A stretch of DNA of 10,829 nt, from assembly GCA_021838985.1 (NCBI GenBank), contig JAKCCC010000032.1, positions 1 through 10,829 on the forward strand, in the 5' to 3' direction. This DNA comes from Planctomycetota bacterium (lineage in GTDB: Bacteria > Planctomycetota > Phycisphaerae > WQYP01). Positions within the stretch are counted from its first letter, which is position 1, and the number at the start of each line of letters is the position of its first letter. Below, piece by piece: positions 1 through 5,820 of this stretch. Made by a program: the position numbers and the translations under genes. Below the pieces are notes generated by a model. The model worked only from the letters and a program-made list of their open reading frames with translations, was not told where the DNA came from and searched no databases.

Positions 1-498
1 GCGCCGCCCCCTCCACCGCCAGTGCGCAACGGCACCGGGCCGTTCCCGGCGCTCCTGTCCACGGCCCAAAAACGCCGACGCATTTTCTTCCTCATCGCCG
101 CAGGGTTTGCGGTAATTGCCATGTGCCTGCCTTGGGGGTACGCCTACGTGGGCGGCGGCGCGGCGGGGCATGTGGATTACGGCGGAGTCGTGATTGGCGC
201 GCGCTTCTGGCAGGCCACGGTATGCATGGTGCTGGGGCTGATAGCGCTGGCCATCGCCATCCTGGATTTGGCAGTGGTGAATGGGGGCTGGATTTGGCCG
301 CTGACCAAGTGGGGCCACCTGGGCCTGTTCAGCGGATTGGTGCTGTTCTCGTTGCTGGGCGTCTTGCTGCCCCTGGCGGGTTGGCACGGCGGTCTGGGCT
401 GGTCATGGTCGGTCATTCCAATCGCGTCGGTAATAGTGCTGGCACTTTCTATTGCCGCCCTGATCCTGGCGATTCTGGAATGTCGCGGAGGGCGTTAG
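1..498 (+). CDS. Four-helix integral membrane protein of unknown function, 5' end outside window
   Basis: The frame is open from base 1, so the gene probably starts upstream. The first codons encode a run of six prolines, and a GTG at 22 is the only internal start near the beginning. After a basic stretch (KRRR, about residues 17-20 from that GTG) there are four hydrophobic segments, near residues 21-42, 64-86, 100-120 and 131-152, with a short positively charged tail ending CRGGR. This is the layout of a small polytopic inner-membrane protein with a proline-rich cytoplasmic N-terminus. I do not recognise a family and see no catalytic motif. The stop TAG is at 496-498, and the gene faces ruvX across 229 bp. 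The hydrophobic pattern makes a real gene likely, but its function is unknown. Confidence 0.7.
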   Translation, partial: APPPPPPVRNGTGPFPALLSTAQKRRRIFFLIAAGFAVIAMCLPWGYAYVGGGAAGHVDYGGVVIGARFWQATVCMVLGLIALAIAILDLAVVNGGWIWPLTKWGHLGLFSGLVLFSLLGVLLPLAGWHGGLGWSWSVIPIASVIVLALSIAALILAILECRGGR

Positions 499-571
499 CC
501 CGAATGTCGCGCCACAGAGGACCGTAAAGATCCCAACGCGGCCTTCGCGGTGCGGGAAGCACGCAATAGCG

Positions 572-607
572 AGCACCGTGCCCAGCACCGTGCCAAGCAC
601 CGTGCTT
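572..607. repeat. Three tandem 12-bp repeats (AGCACCGTGCNN)
   Basis: Three head-to-tail copies start at 572, 584 and 596 and differ only in the last two bases. Each unit contains the dyad GCAC-C-GTGC. Neighbouring units can fold into a longer stem: AGCAC-C-GTGC pairs with GCAC-C-GTGCT around a CAA loop, with one C-C mismatch. The repeat lies between the converging membrane-protein gene and ruvX. It is followed by only three T, so it is at best a weak terminator for the plus strand. A protein-binding repeat is another possibility. Confidence 0.8.
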
Positions 608-727
608 TAGCGCGGTGAACTGATGAAAGCAGGTTTTAAGTTTTAGGCGTCGAGTGTCGGCCCATGGTCCGGACAATGTCGCGCCGCTTCGTTAACATCT
701 TTTGGGGCATCTGATGAACAAGGCAGC

Positions 728-1135
728 CTAGCCACCGCGATCCAGAAAATCTTGTAAGATTCGCGCCGCCGCCACGGCGTCCACGCGGCGGCGTTTCTGC
801 CGCCGAGTAAAGTGCCCGGCTAACTTCCACTCGGCTGCGGCGCTGGACAGGCGTTCATCCACGCGCTGCACGTCCCGGCCCGAGCGCAATTCCAACTGCC
901 GAATAAAGGCTTCCGTGCGCGCCGCCTGCGGTCCGGCTGTGCCATCCATGTTCAGCGGCAATCCGCATACGATGCGTCCGATATTCTCCTGCCGGATCAG
1001 TTGGCATAGGCGGTCCGCCAGCACACTGTCGGTCAGCCCCGTAAACAGTTCGAACGGGGCCGCCAGACGTGTTTCGGTGTCCGCCAGGGCCACCCCGGTC
1101 CGGCGGGTTCCATAATCGATGCCCAATAGACGCAT
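728..1135 (-). CDS. ruvX: RuvX/YqgF-type Holliday junction resolvase-like nuclease
   Basis: The product is 135 residues, close to the usual length of RuvX (YqgF). Family members have an RNase H-like fold and act on branched DNA or on 16S rRNA maturation in the cytoplasm. The sequence opens with MRLLGIDYGTRRTGVAL, giving the first acidic residue D7. GLPLNMDGT follows at 58-66. The second acidic motif is VDERLSS (E94), and the third is RRVDAVAAA (D119). All three catalytic acids are present. A longer reading frame extends 46 codons upstream, but the conserved GIDYG block begins right at this ATG, so 1135 is chosen as the start. No Shine-Dalgarno is visible before it. The stop TAG is at 728-730. 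Its usual neighbours in other bacteria are not seen, and it is probably transcribed alone or from manC readthrough. Confidence 0.93.
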   Translation of the reverse strand: MRLLGIDYGTRRTGVALADTETRLAAPFELFTGLTDSVLADRLCQLIRQENIGRIVCGLPLNMDGTAGPQAARTEAFIRQLELRSGRDVQRVDERLSSAAAEWKLAGHFTRRQKRRRVDAVAAARILQDFLDRGG

Positions 1136-1235
1136 AGCCGCACGGCTAGTAGGAACGCAGGACGAATGTGGCGATTGAAGCGGGGCGTCCGGCCGGTTCC
1201 AGCAGCAGGTCGAAGATCCGCCCCGGTGGACACGA

Positions 1236-1279
1236 TCCGAAGTGCCGTGACTTATCCGCAGGTTCGACGGCACATCGGA
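1236..1279. promoter_or_regulatory. Long imperfect dyad upstream of ruvX
   Basis: The arm at 1236-1248 (TCCGAAGTGCCGT) pairs with 1267-1279 (ACGGCACATCGGA) with a single A-A mismatch, giving 12 base pairs around an 18-nt loop. It lies about 100 bp upstream of the ruvX start. It could be an operator, a leader hairpin of the ruvX transcript, or a relic of a palindromic repeat. There is no T-tract, so it is not a standard terminator. Confidence 0.55.
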
Positions 1280-1402
1280 ATGTACCTGGTACTACCGCAT
1301 TTATTCCACGTTCCTACCTTAGTATCGACCAAGGTTCCTATATCGCACACGGCTATTAATGATACATTCCAGAGGCCGGGCCAGCGTACATCTAGCCCAG
1401 AA

Positions 1403-1421
1403 AAGCGGCGGGACGCCGCTT
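1403..1421 (-). terminator. Perfect 8-bp hairpin, weak terminator candidate
   Basis: AAGCGGCG (1403-1410) and CGCCGCTT (1414-1421) form a perfect stem around a 3-nt loop. Read on the minus strand, the stem ends in CTTTTCTGG, a short T-tract. It lies about 135 bp downstream of the manC stop and could act as a second terminator for that transcript. Confidence 0.4.
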
Positions 1422-1501
1422 CCACTTTGACGGACGGTACGTCTCAATAAGAGCCGTGTGTAGTATAACGCCGCCCTGAATAAACCGTGGTCGAATTCCA
1501 G

Positions 1502-1549
1502 AAAAAAGCGGCTCTTGCGCGTAGGGGCGACGTGGCAGCGCTGGAGCCG
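1502..1549 (-). terminator. Probable rho-independent terminator of manC
   Basis: On the minus strand, directly after the manC stop, CGGCTC (1549-1544) pairs with GAGCCG (1514-1509). An inner GCGC/GCGC pairing shortens the loop, and the stem is followed by C and six T (1507-1502). The position and T-tract fit a terminator, but the loop is long. The 3' arm, extended to AAGAGCCG, can alternatively pair as 8 bp with 1449-1456. Confidence 0.55.
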
Positions 1550-1554
1550 GTCAC

Positions 1555-2631
1555 CTATATATATTTATCCTGATACTTTCGGTCCAACAGCGCGACCAGC
1601 TGTTTCATGCGTTCCACCTGCCTGGAATCGCACACCAGGGTGGCGGTGGGCGTGTGAACCAGCGTCACCTGCTCCAGGCCGATCACCGCGAACAGATGCG
1701 GCTGCTCTGATACCGCCAGCACCCCGCCGGCGTCGAGCGCCGCCAACTCACAACCCACAGTCCGGTTGCCCGCGGCATCCGGCGGGATGGTCGCCGCAAA
1801 GCTGTTCCAATCCCCCACATCCAGCCATTTCGCCGCCATGACCAGCATCGCCACGTGCGCCGCCTTTTCCATCACCGCGTAATCGATGGAGATTTTCGGC
1901 AGCCCGGAGTAAGTCTCCTGAAGCACGGATTCGTATTGCGCCGTGCCCCACGTCCCGGCGATGCGCTGCGCCGCTGCATATGACACCGGCAGATGCTCCC
2001 GCAATTGCTCCAGAATCGTGGCGGCCTTCCAAACAAATATGCCGCTGTTCCAGAAATACCCACCCGCGGCCAGATAGGCCTGAGCTTGGGCCGCATCCGG
2101 TTTTTCTCGAAACCCCACCACCCGCCGCGCCGCCGTCAGGCCCGCTAACGGCCCGCCGTCCTGGAGGTACCCGTAGGCCGTGGCCGCGTGGGTCGGTGTA
2201 AGGCCGAACGTCATCAACCATTCCGGCGCTTTTTCTACGCTTTCAAACGCGGCGTTCACGCACCGGTGGAATTCCTCCACCGGTTCAATGATATGATCCG
2301 CTGGCAGCACCATCAGGCTCGCCCCGGGATCCAGGCGGGCGACCACAGCCGATGAAAACGCGATGGAGTTGGCGGTATCGCGGCCCAACGGTTCGGCCAA
2401 CAGTTGCCGGGCTGGCAGCAGGGCTAGATCGTCCAGAATGGCCGTGGCGCAGCTGGCGGATGCACAGATAAAAATATTCGCCGGCGCTACCAGGCCGCGC
2501 AGTCGGCCCACCGCGATCTCCAACAGCGATTTTCCACCGATCAGCCGCAACAATTGCTTGGGACGGCGGCGGGTGGACAGCGGCCACAACCGCGTCCCCG
2601 CTCCACCCGCCAAAATGACCGCATAGCGCAT
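1555..2631 (-). CDS. manC: Mannose-1-phosphate guanylyltransferase
   Basis: The 358-residue protein has the length of monofunctional GDP-mannose pyrophosphorylases, which make GDP-mannose from mannose-1-phosphate and GTP in the cytoplasm. The nucleotide-binding signature LAGGAGTRLWPLS is at residues 7-19, followed by RRRPKQ (21-26). EPLGRDTA is at 80-87, VLPADH at 108-113, and further on come FREKPD, GYFWNSGIFVW, IDYAVMEKA and DVGDWNSF, all in family order. There is no C-terminal phosphomannose isomerase domain. The frame extends 68 codons upstream of the chosen ATG, but the signature starts at this ATG and an AAAAGGG element (2644-2638) lies 6 nt before it. The gene is divergent from fba, which makes upstream hexose phosphates available. 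The product could feed the polyprenyl-sugar synthase encoded at 4613-5632, or exopolysaccharide. The exact nucleotide specificity is inferred from the family. Confidence 0.92.
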   Translation of the reverse strand: MRYAVILAGGAGTRLWPLSTRRRPKQLLRLIGGKSLLEIAVGRLRGLVAPANIFICASASCATAILDDLALLPARQLLAEPLGRDTANSIAFSSAVVARLDPGASLMVLPADHIIEPVEEFHRCVNAAFESVEKAPEWLMTFGLTPTHAATAYGYLQDGGPLAGLTAARRVVGFREKPDAAQAQAYLAAGGYFWNSGIFVWKAATILEQLREHLPVSYAAAQRIAGTWGTAQYESVLQETYSGLPKISIDYAVMEKAAHVAMLVMAAKWLDVGDWNSFAATIPPDAAGNRTVGCELAALDAGGVLAVSEQPHLFAVIGLEQVTLVHTPTATLVCDSRQVERMKQLVALLDRKYQDKYI

Positions 2632-2650
2632 GACCGACCCTTTTCCCCAT

Positions 2651-2656
2651 AGTATA
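2651..2656 (-). promoter_or_regulatory. Candidate -10 box of manC
   Basis: TATACT on the minus strand matches five of six bases of the sigma-70 type -10 consensus. It lies 19 nt before the ATG, which would give a leader of about 12 nt containing AAAAGGG. No good -35 hexamer is visible at 16-18 nt spacing. Confidence 0.4.
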
Positions 2657-2725
2657 CGCGCAACGGTGCATTGCTTGCATGTTGGTGGGCATGATTGTAG
2701 AGTAAATGGCCTGCAAAGCGGCAAC

Positions 2726-2756
2726 GCCAAAAGTGGAGCGTAAATTTGGCTATAAT
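2726..2756 (+). promoter_or_regulatory. fba promoter with an inverted repeat over the spacer
   Basis: A perfect TATAAT is at 2751-2756, 53 nt before the fba start, predicting a leader of about 47 nt. The expected -35 region is poor. Instead GCCAAA (2726-2731) and TTTGGC (2745-2750) form an inverted repeat with a 13-bp spacer that covers the -35 to -10 region and abuts the -10 box. This is a typical place for a repressor or activator site. Confidence 0.6.
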
Positions 2757-2799
2757 GGGGTGAACCGCCCGCACTAACCCCCGGAAATATTTTTAATGA

Positions 2800-2804
2800 A
2801 AGGA
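2800..2804 (+). promoter_or_regulatory. Shine-Dalgarno of fba
   Basis: AAGGA lies 5 nt before the ATG at 2810. It is the clearest ribosome binding site in the window and settles the fba start. Confidence 0.75.
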
Positions 2805-2809
2805 TTACC

Positions 2810-3850
2810 ATGCCTCTGATGACATCCAAACCCATGTTCGATCTGGCTTATGACGGCGGCTTTGCCATCGGCGCCTTCAACGTGAACAATATGGAACTGG
2901 CTCAGGCTATTGTGGATGCGTGCGCCAAGGAAAAAAGTCCCTGCATTCTGCAGATTTCCAAGGGCGCCCGGCAGTACGCCAATATCCGCTTTCTGCGGCA
3001 CATCATCGACGCTGCCGTCGAGGAATATCCAGACATCCCTATCGCCATTCACTGCGATCATGGCGATACCATCGATCTGATTAAAACCTGTATCAGCGAC
3101 GGTTACACCAGCGTGATGATCGACGGCAGCCACCATCCATATGAAGAAAATGTCAGCCTGACCCGCCAAACAGTGGACGCAGCCCATGCGGCCGGCGTGG
3201 TCGTCGAAGCGGAGCTGGGCATGTTGGGCGGAATCGAAGAGGACGTGGTTGGCTTGGACCCCGCGGAATACGAAAAAAATGTGGAGAAATTCCTGACCGA
3301 TCCCCAACAGGCGGCCGATTTCAGCAAACGGACCGGCATCGATTCGCTGGCCGTGGCCATTGGAACCAGCCACGGAGCCTACAAGTTCAAGCACGAGGCG
3401 AAGCTGGCGTTCAACCGCATTGAACAGATCATGAAAACCTGCCCCGGCCTGCCGCTGGTGATGCACGGCTCCAGCAGCGTCCCGCAGGAATTCATCGATC
3501 TGGTGAACCGGTATGGCGGCAATATGCCCAACGCCAAGGGCGTACCGGAAGATCAAATCGCCATGGCGGCGCGGAAATACGGGGTCTGCAAGGTGAACAT
3601 CGACACCGATTTGCGCCTGGCCATGACCGCCAAGATCCGCGAAGTGTTCTTCACCAAACCGGCGGAATTTGATCCGCGAAAATACTTAGGACCGGCCCGC
3701 GAAGCGATCACCAGCATGGTGCAGCGCAAACTGCACATGTTGAACAGCGCCGGCAAGACGGAGGCGGTGATCGCCCACTGGAAGAAGCTGGGTTGTCCGC
3801 TGCCGGCCTATTATGGCGGAAAAAAAACCGGCAAGAAGAAGGCGCGCTAA
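2810..3850 (+). CDS. fba: Class II fructose-1,6-bisphosphate aldolase
   Basis: The 346-residue cytoplasmic enzyme cleaves or forms fructose-1,6-bisphosphate from dihydroxyacetone phosphate and glyceraldehyde-3-phosphate, in glycolysis and gluconeogenesis. Class II hallmarks are complete: AFNVNN (22-27); HCDHGD (81-86) with the catalytic Asp83 and zinc ligand His84; IDGSHHPYEEN (104-114); EAELGMLGG (133-141); GTSHGAYKF (185-193) with zinc ligand His188; MHGSSS (218-223) with His219; and the phosphate/substrate motif NIDTD (263-267). The inserted segment after EAELG (DPAEYEKNVEKFLTDPQQA) is usual in type B enzymes. The C-terminus is a lysine-rich tail (KKTGKKKAR) partly encoded by an A8 run. 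The gene has its own promoter and Shine-Dalgarno and is probably monocistronic. The identification is secure. Confidence 0.97.
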   Translation: MPLMTSKPMFDLAYDGGFAIGAFNVNNMELAQAIVDACAKEKSPCILQISKGARQYANIRFLRHIIDAAVEEYPDIPIAIHCDHGDTIDLIKTCISDGYTSVMIDGSHHPYEENVSLTRQTVDAAHAAGVVVEAELGMLGGIEEDVVGLDPAEYEKNVEKFLTDPQQAADFSKRTGIDSLAVAIGTSHGAYKFKHEAKLAFNRIEQIMKTCPGLPLVMHGSSSVPQEFIDLVNRYGGNMPNAKGVPEDQIAMAARKYGVCKVNIDTDLRLAMTAKIREVFFTKPAEFDPRKYLGPAREAITSMVQRKLHMLNSAGKTEAVIAHWKKLGCPLPAYYGGKKTGKKKAR

Positions 3851-3955
3851 GGACGGCACGAACAGGACAAGCAGAAGCTCCCCCACGGGTTCTCAGTGGA
3901 GCTCCGGCCGGTACCGATGCCGCTGCCAGAATATGGCAATGCCGGTTGCTCCTAA

Positions 3956-4070
3956 TATAGCCGCTGGGTTGCCAGCGGCGGGGCTGTTTTGTGCACTGAC
4001 AACGTCGCGGCTGTAATCCCAGTGCTGGGTTTGAAATCCGTATTCGACCGCCGGCGAGCCGGCGGCTATA
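3956..4070. repeat. Palindromic element with 9-bp terminal inverted repeats (BIME/MITE-like)
   Basis: TATAGCCGC at 3956-3964 is perfectly inverted at 4062-4070. Each end is itself a hairpin: GCCGCTGG-GTTG-CCAGCGGC at 3960-3979, and CCGCCGG-CGAG-CCGGCGG at 4048-4065. The two hairpins differ by paired (compensatory) changes, T to C against A to G, as in REP-type palindromes. An inner small hairpin, CCCAG-TG-CTGGG, lies near 4017-4028. A shared TATAG foot precedes each hairpin. The element is noncoding and no associated transposase is in the window. Confidence 0.65.
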
Positions 4071-4129
4071 TAGGTATCGGGGCGTCCGCTATTGTCAGAA
4101 CGGCGATTGGCCGGAGTGCCGCGGGGACG

Positions 4130-4153
4130 GCCGCGGGATTGCGATCCCGCGGC
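4130..4153. promoter_or_regulatory. Perfect 10-bp hairpin just upstream of yraN
   Basis: GCCGCGGGAT (4130-4139) and ATCCCGCGGC (4144-4153) pair perfectly around a TGCG loop, ending 13 nt before the yraN ATG. It could limit ribosome access or be another REP-like palindrome. There is no T-tract. Confidence 0.6.
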
Positions 4154-4166
4154 TGACGCTTGACCT

Positions 4167-4583
4167 ATGTTGCACATCCTAAAGGCAACGCTGCACTGGT
4201 TCACAGGCCGGGGACGCAACGGCCCCCCCACATCGTTGGGCGCCCGGGGTGAACGGCTCGTGGCCCGTTATGTTCGCCGGAAGCTGGGCATGAAGGTGCT
4301 GGCGCGAAACGTGCTGTGTCCTGACGGCGAGTTAGATCTGGTGGCGCTGGACGGCGGCGATCTGGTGTTTGTGGAAGTGCGCACGCGCCGCGCGGCCCAC
4401 GCCGGGCCGCCCGAAATGACCATCGGCTTTCGCAAACGCGCCTTTCTGCTGCGCTCTGCCCGCTGGTTCGTCCGCACACGGCGGTTAAAAGATTTCAATC
4501 CACGATTCGATGTGGCCGCGGTTATCTGGCCGCAGGAAGGCGAGCCAACGGTGCGCTATCACCGCAACTACTTTTCCGCGTAA
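4167..4583 (+). CDS. yraN: YraN/UPF0102 family endonuclease-like protein
   Basis: The 138-residue protein has the YraN order of motifs: GARGE near 25-29, a helix with basic residues, LARN (45-48), DGELDLVALD (53-62) and LVFVEVRTR (66-74), then RFDVAAV near the end of the domain. Together these form a PD-(D/E)xK nuclease-like core in which E29, E55/D57 and E70 are the acidic residues. Arginine in place of the last lysine is common in this family. YraN proteins are small cytoplasmic proteins of poorly defined role, thought to handle DNA ends or recombination intermediates. No Shine-Dalgarno is present, and a strong hairpin lies 13 nt upstream. It converges on the glycosyltransferase gene with only 29 bp between the stops. 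Confidence 0.88.
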   Translation: MLHILKATLHWFTGRGRNGPPTSLGARGERLVARYVRRKLGMKVLARNVLCPDGELDLVALDGGDLVFVEVRTRRAAHAGPPEMTIGFRKRAFLLRSARWFVRTRRLKDFNPRFDVAAVIWPQEGEPTVRYHRNYFSA

Positions 4584-4612
4584 CTGCTCACGATCTGCAC
4601 CTGCCCCCGCGC

Positions 4613-5632
4613 TTATTCCGATGACGATGCTGGACTATCCGCGTGAGCCGTGGTTTTTACGGTGGCCACATCGCCCCCCGTCAGTTGCTGGCGCACCAGA
4701 TACAAGGGCCGATTTTTGACTTGCTCGTAGATACGGCCGATGTATTCGCCCATCAGGCCCAGGCAAAAAAGGTTGACCGCGCCAAAAAGCGTGATGACCA
4801 GGATCAGGCTGCTCCAGCCGGGCAGCAGTGGGCCACCGAATATAAAATGATTTATCAAAACGTAGGTCAGGTACCCGAGAACGACCACCATCAGGCCGCC
4901 TGCCAGCCAGTAAGTCAGCCGCAGCGGCGCGGAGCTGAACGACACTACCGCATCCAAGGCCAGCCGGACCATCTTGGGTAAGGGATATTTGGTTACGCCC
5001 GCCCGGCGCGGCCGGCGCTGATAACGCACTTCGGCCGTGCGAAAACCGACCCACCCGACGAGGCCGCGGATAAACCGGTGGTATTCATGCAGCCGTCCCA
5101 GAGCATCCACACTGGCCCGATTCATCAGCCGAAAATCGCCGCAATCGGCCCGAACATAGGTTGCGCCCAGCCGGCGCAACAGACGATAAAAGCACGCCGC
5201 CGTCCAGCGCTTAAAGGCGCTTTCTCCCTGGCGGTGTTCCCGAACGGCATAAACCACGTCATAGCCTTCCCGCCATTTTTTTACCAAGACCGCGATAAGC
5301 TCCGGAGGGTCCTGCAGATCGGCGTCCAGACAAACCACAGCGTCGCCGCAGGCCAGGTCGTAGCCGCAGGTCAAAGCCGCCTGATGACCGAAATTGCGGG
5401 CCAACGACACACCGTGGACGCGGGCATCTGCCGCAGCGAAGGCGGCGATTTGCCCCCAGGTTCCATCGCGGCTGCCGTCATCGACGAATACCAACTCCAC
5501 CCGCAGCACTTCCTTTTCCAGCTCCGCCGCGACCGAGGTCAATGCCGCCCGCAAGGCGGGGAAGGATTCTTCCTCGTTGTAACACGGCACGACAATGCTA
5601 AGAAGCTGGCGCTGGTCCGGCGCAGTGACCAT
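4613..5632 (-). CDS. Family 2 glycosyltransferase, polyprenyl-phosphate mannose/glucose synthase (DPM1/GtrB-like)
   Basis: This 339-residue enzyme has the GT-A nucleotide-sugar domain: IVVPCYNEEES (13-23), VFVDDGSRDGT (48-58), ARNFGHQAAL (78-87) and the metal-binding LDADLQDPPE (102-111). Then come DCGDFRLMNR, HRFIRGLVGW and the amphipathic RAGVTKYPLPKM region. Two C-terminal transmembrane helices lie near 238-262 and 271-295, followed by GEYIGRIYEQVKNRPLY and a hydrophilic tail. This is the layout of enzymes that transfer mannose, glucose or a similar sugar from a nucleotide donor to polyprenyl phosphate at the inner membrane. The donor cannot be read from sequence. A GDP-mannose synthase encoded about 2 kb away and two GT-C proteins next to it favour a lipid-linked mannose, by inference. 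The start is set by the motif position; the ATG has no Shine-Dalgarno but a TATAAT 6 nt upstream. Confidence 0.9.
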   Translation of the reverse strand: MVTAPDQRQLLSIVVPCYNEEESFPALRAALTSVAAELEKEVLRVELVFVDDGSRDGTWGQIAAFAAADARVHGVSLARNFGHQAALTCGYDLACGDAVVCLDADLQDPPELIAVLVKKWREGYDVVYAVREHRQGESAFKRWTAACFYRLLRRLGATYVRADCGDFRLMNRASVDALGRLHEYHRFIRGLVGWVGFRTAEVRYQRRPRRAGVTKYPLPKMVRLALDAVVSFSSAPLRLTYWLAGGLMVVVLGYLTYVLINHFIFGGPLLPGWSSLILVITLFGAVNLFCLGLMGEYIGRIYEQVKNRPLYLVRQQLTGGDVATVKTTAHADSPASSSE

Positions 5633-5638
5633 GCGCGA

Positions 5639-5644
5639 ATTATA
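5639..5644 (-). promoter_or_regulatory. -10 box placed for a leaderless transcript of the glycosyltransferase gene
   Basis: On the minus strand a perfect TATAAT ends 6 nt before the ATG at 5632. Transcription normally starts about 7 nt after the -10 box, so the mRNA would begin at the start codon. At 17-nt spacing the -35 (GTGCCT) is weak. Confidence 0.5.
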
Positions 5645-5702
5645 CCGATCGGCGAATGGGAAGGCACGCCAGCAGGGAACATAAAGGACGGGAAGTGATT
5701 AT

Positions 5703-5793
5703 CATAGCCCGAAGGTCGCCGCAGGCGACTAAACTGCAACGACGGGTTCGGGCTGCTGCAGCGCCTGGCCCGTCGCTTGCGCTGCGGGCTATG
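5703..5793. repeat. Palindromic element with CATAGCCCG termini and pseudoknot-like pairing
   Basis: CATAGCCCG (5703-5711) is perfectly inverted at 5785-5793. Inside, AGCCCGAA (5706-5713) can pair with TTCGGGCT (5747-5754), GTCGCC (5715-5720) with GGCGAC (5724-5729), and CGACGGG (5740-5746) with CCCGTCG (5769-5775). The first and third of these pairings interleave. The ends resemble those of the element at 3956-4070, which have TATAGCCGC. Confidence 0.6.
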
Positions 5794-5820
5794 CATGGCC
5801 GATGCCCTCATCGGCCATGC
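5793..5820. repeat. Perfect 12-bp hairpin with CCCT loop
   Basis: GCATGGCCGATG (5793-5804) and CATCGGCCATGC (5809-5820) pair without mismatch. No T-tract follows on either strand, so it is not a normal terminator. It may be a cruciform or protein-binding site, or part of a structured RNA with the adjacent element. Confidence 0.7.

Larger units (their letters stand above)
1136..1554. other. Intergenic gap between manC and ruvX, no credible gene
   Basis: Short open frames here have no recognisable content and overlap hairpins. The gap holds a 12-pair imperfect dyad (1236-1279), a more AT-rich patch around 1280-1375 with a small hairpin at 1316-1335 (ACCTT against AAGGT), a GC hairpin at 1403-1421, and a terminator-like structure directly after manC (1502-1549). 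The AT-rich patch may hold the ruvX promoter, but I could not pick a convincing -35/-10 pair. Confidence 0.6.
3851..4166. other. Intergenic gap between fba and yraN, built of palindromic elements
   Basis: No gene is seen. AGCTCC (3876-3881) pairs with GGAGCT (3898-3903) just after fba, but without a T-tract, so the fba terminator is uncertain. The rest is a 115-bp element with terminal inverted repeats (3956-4070) and a perfect 10-bp hairpin directly before yraN (4130-4153). Confidence 0.7.

Noticed and set aside
1255..1275. tRNA T-arm-like GGTTCGAC
   Set aside because: The flanking bases do not form a T-stem and no acceptor or anticodon arm is present.
1166..1450. Possible small plus-strand gene in the gap upstream of ruvX
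   Set aside because: No Shine-Dalgarno, no recognisable content, it overlaps a long dyad and another hairpin, and an equally long alternative frame exists.
2632..2835. Upstream extension of manC in the same frame
   Set aside because: It would overlap the fba start and the divergent promoters. The conserved nucleotidyltransferase signature begins at the ATG at 2631.
2774..3556. 260-codon open frame on the minus strand inside fba
   Set aside because: It is antisense to a complete, motif-rich class II aldolase gene and its product has no recognisable features. It is a shadow frame.
4010..4035. Resemblance of the element core to a primate Alu phrase (TGTAATCCCAG)
   Set aside because: The match is about 11 bases, contains a local hairpin and sits within a bacterial palindromic element. 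It is a coincidence, not contamination.
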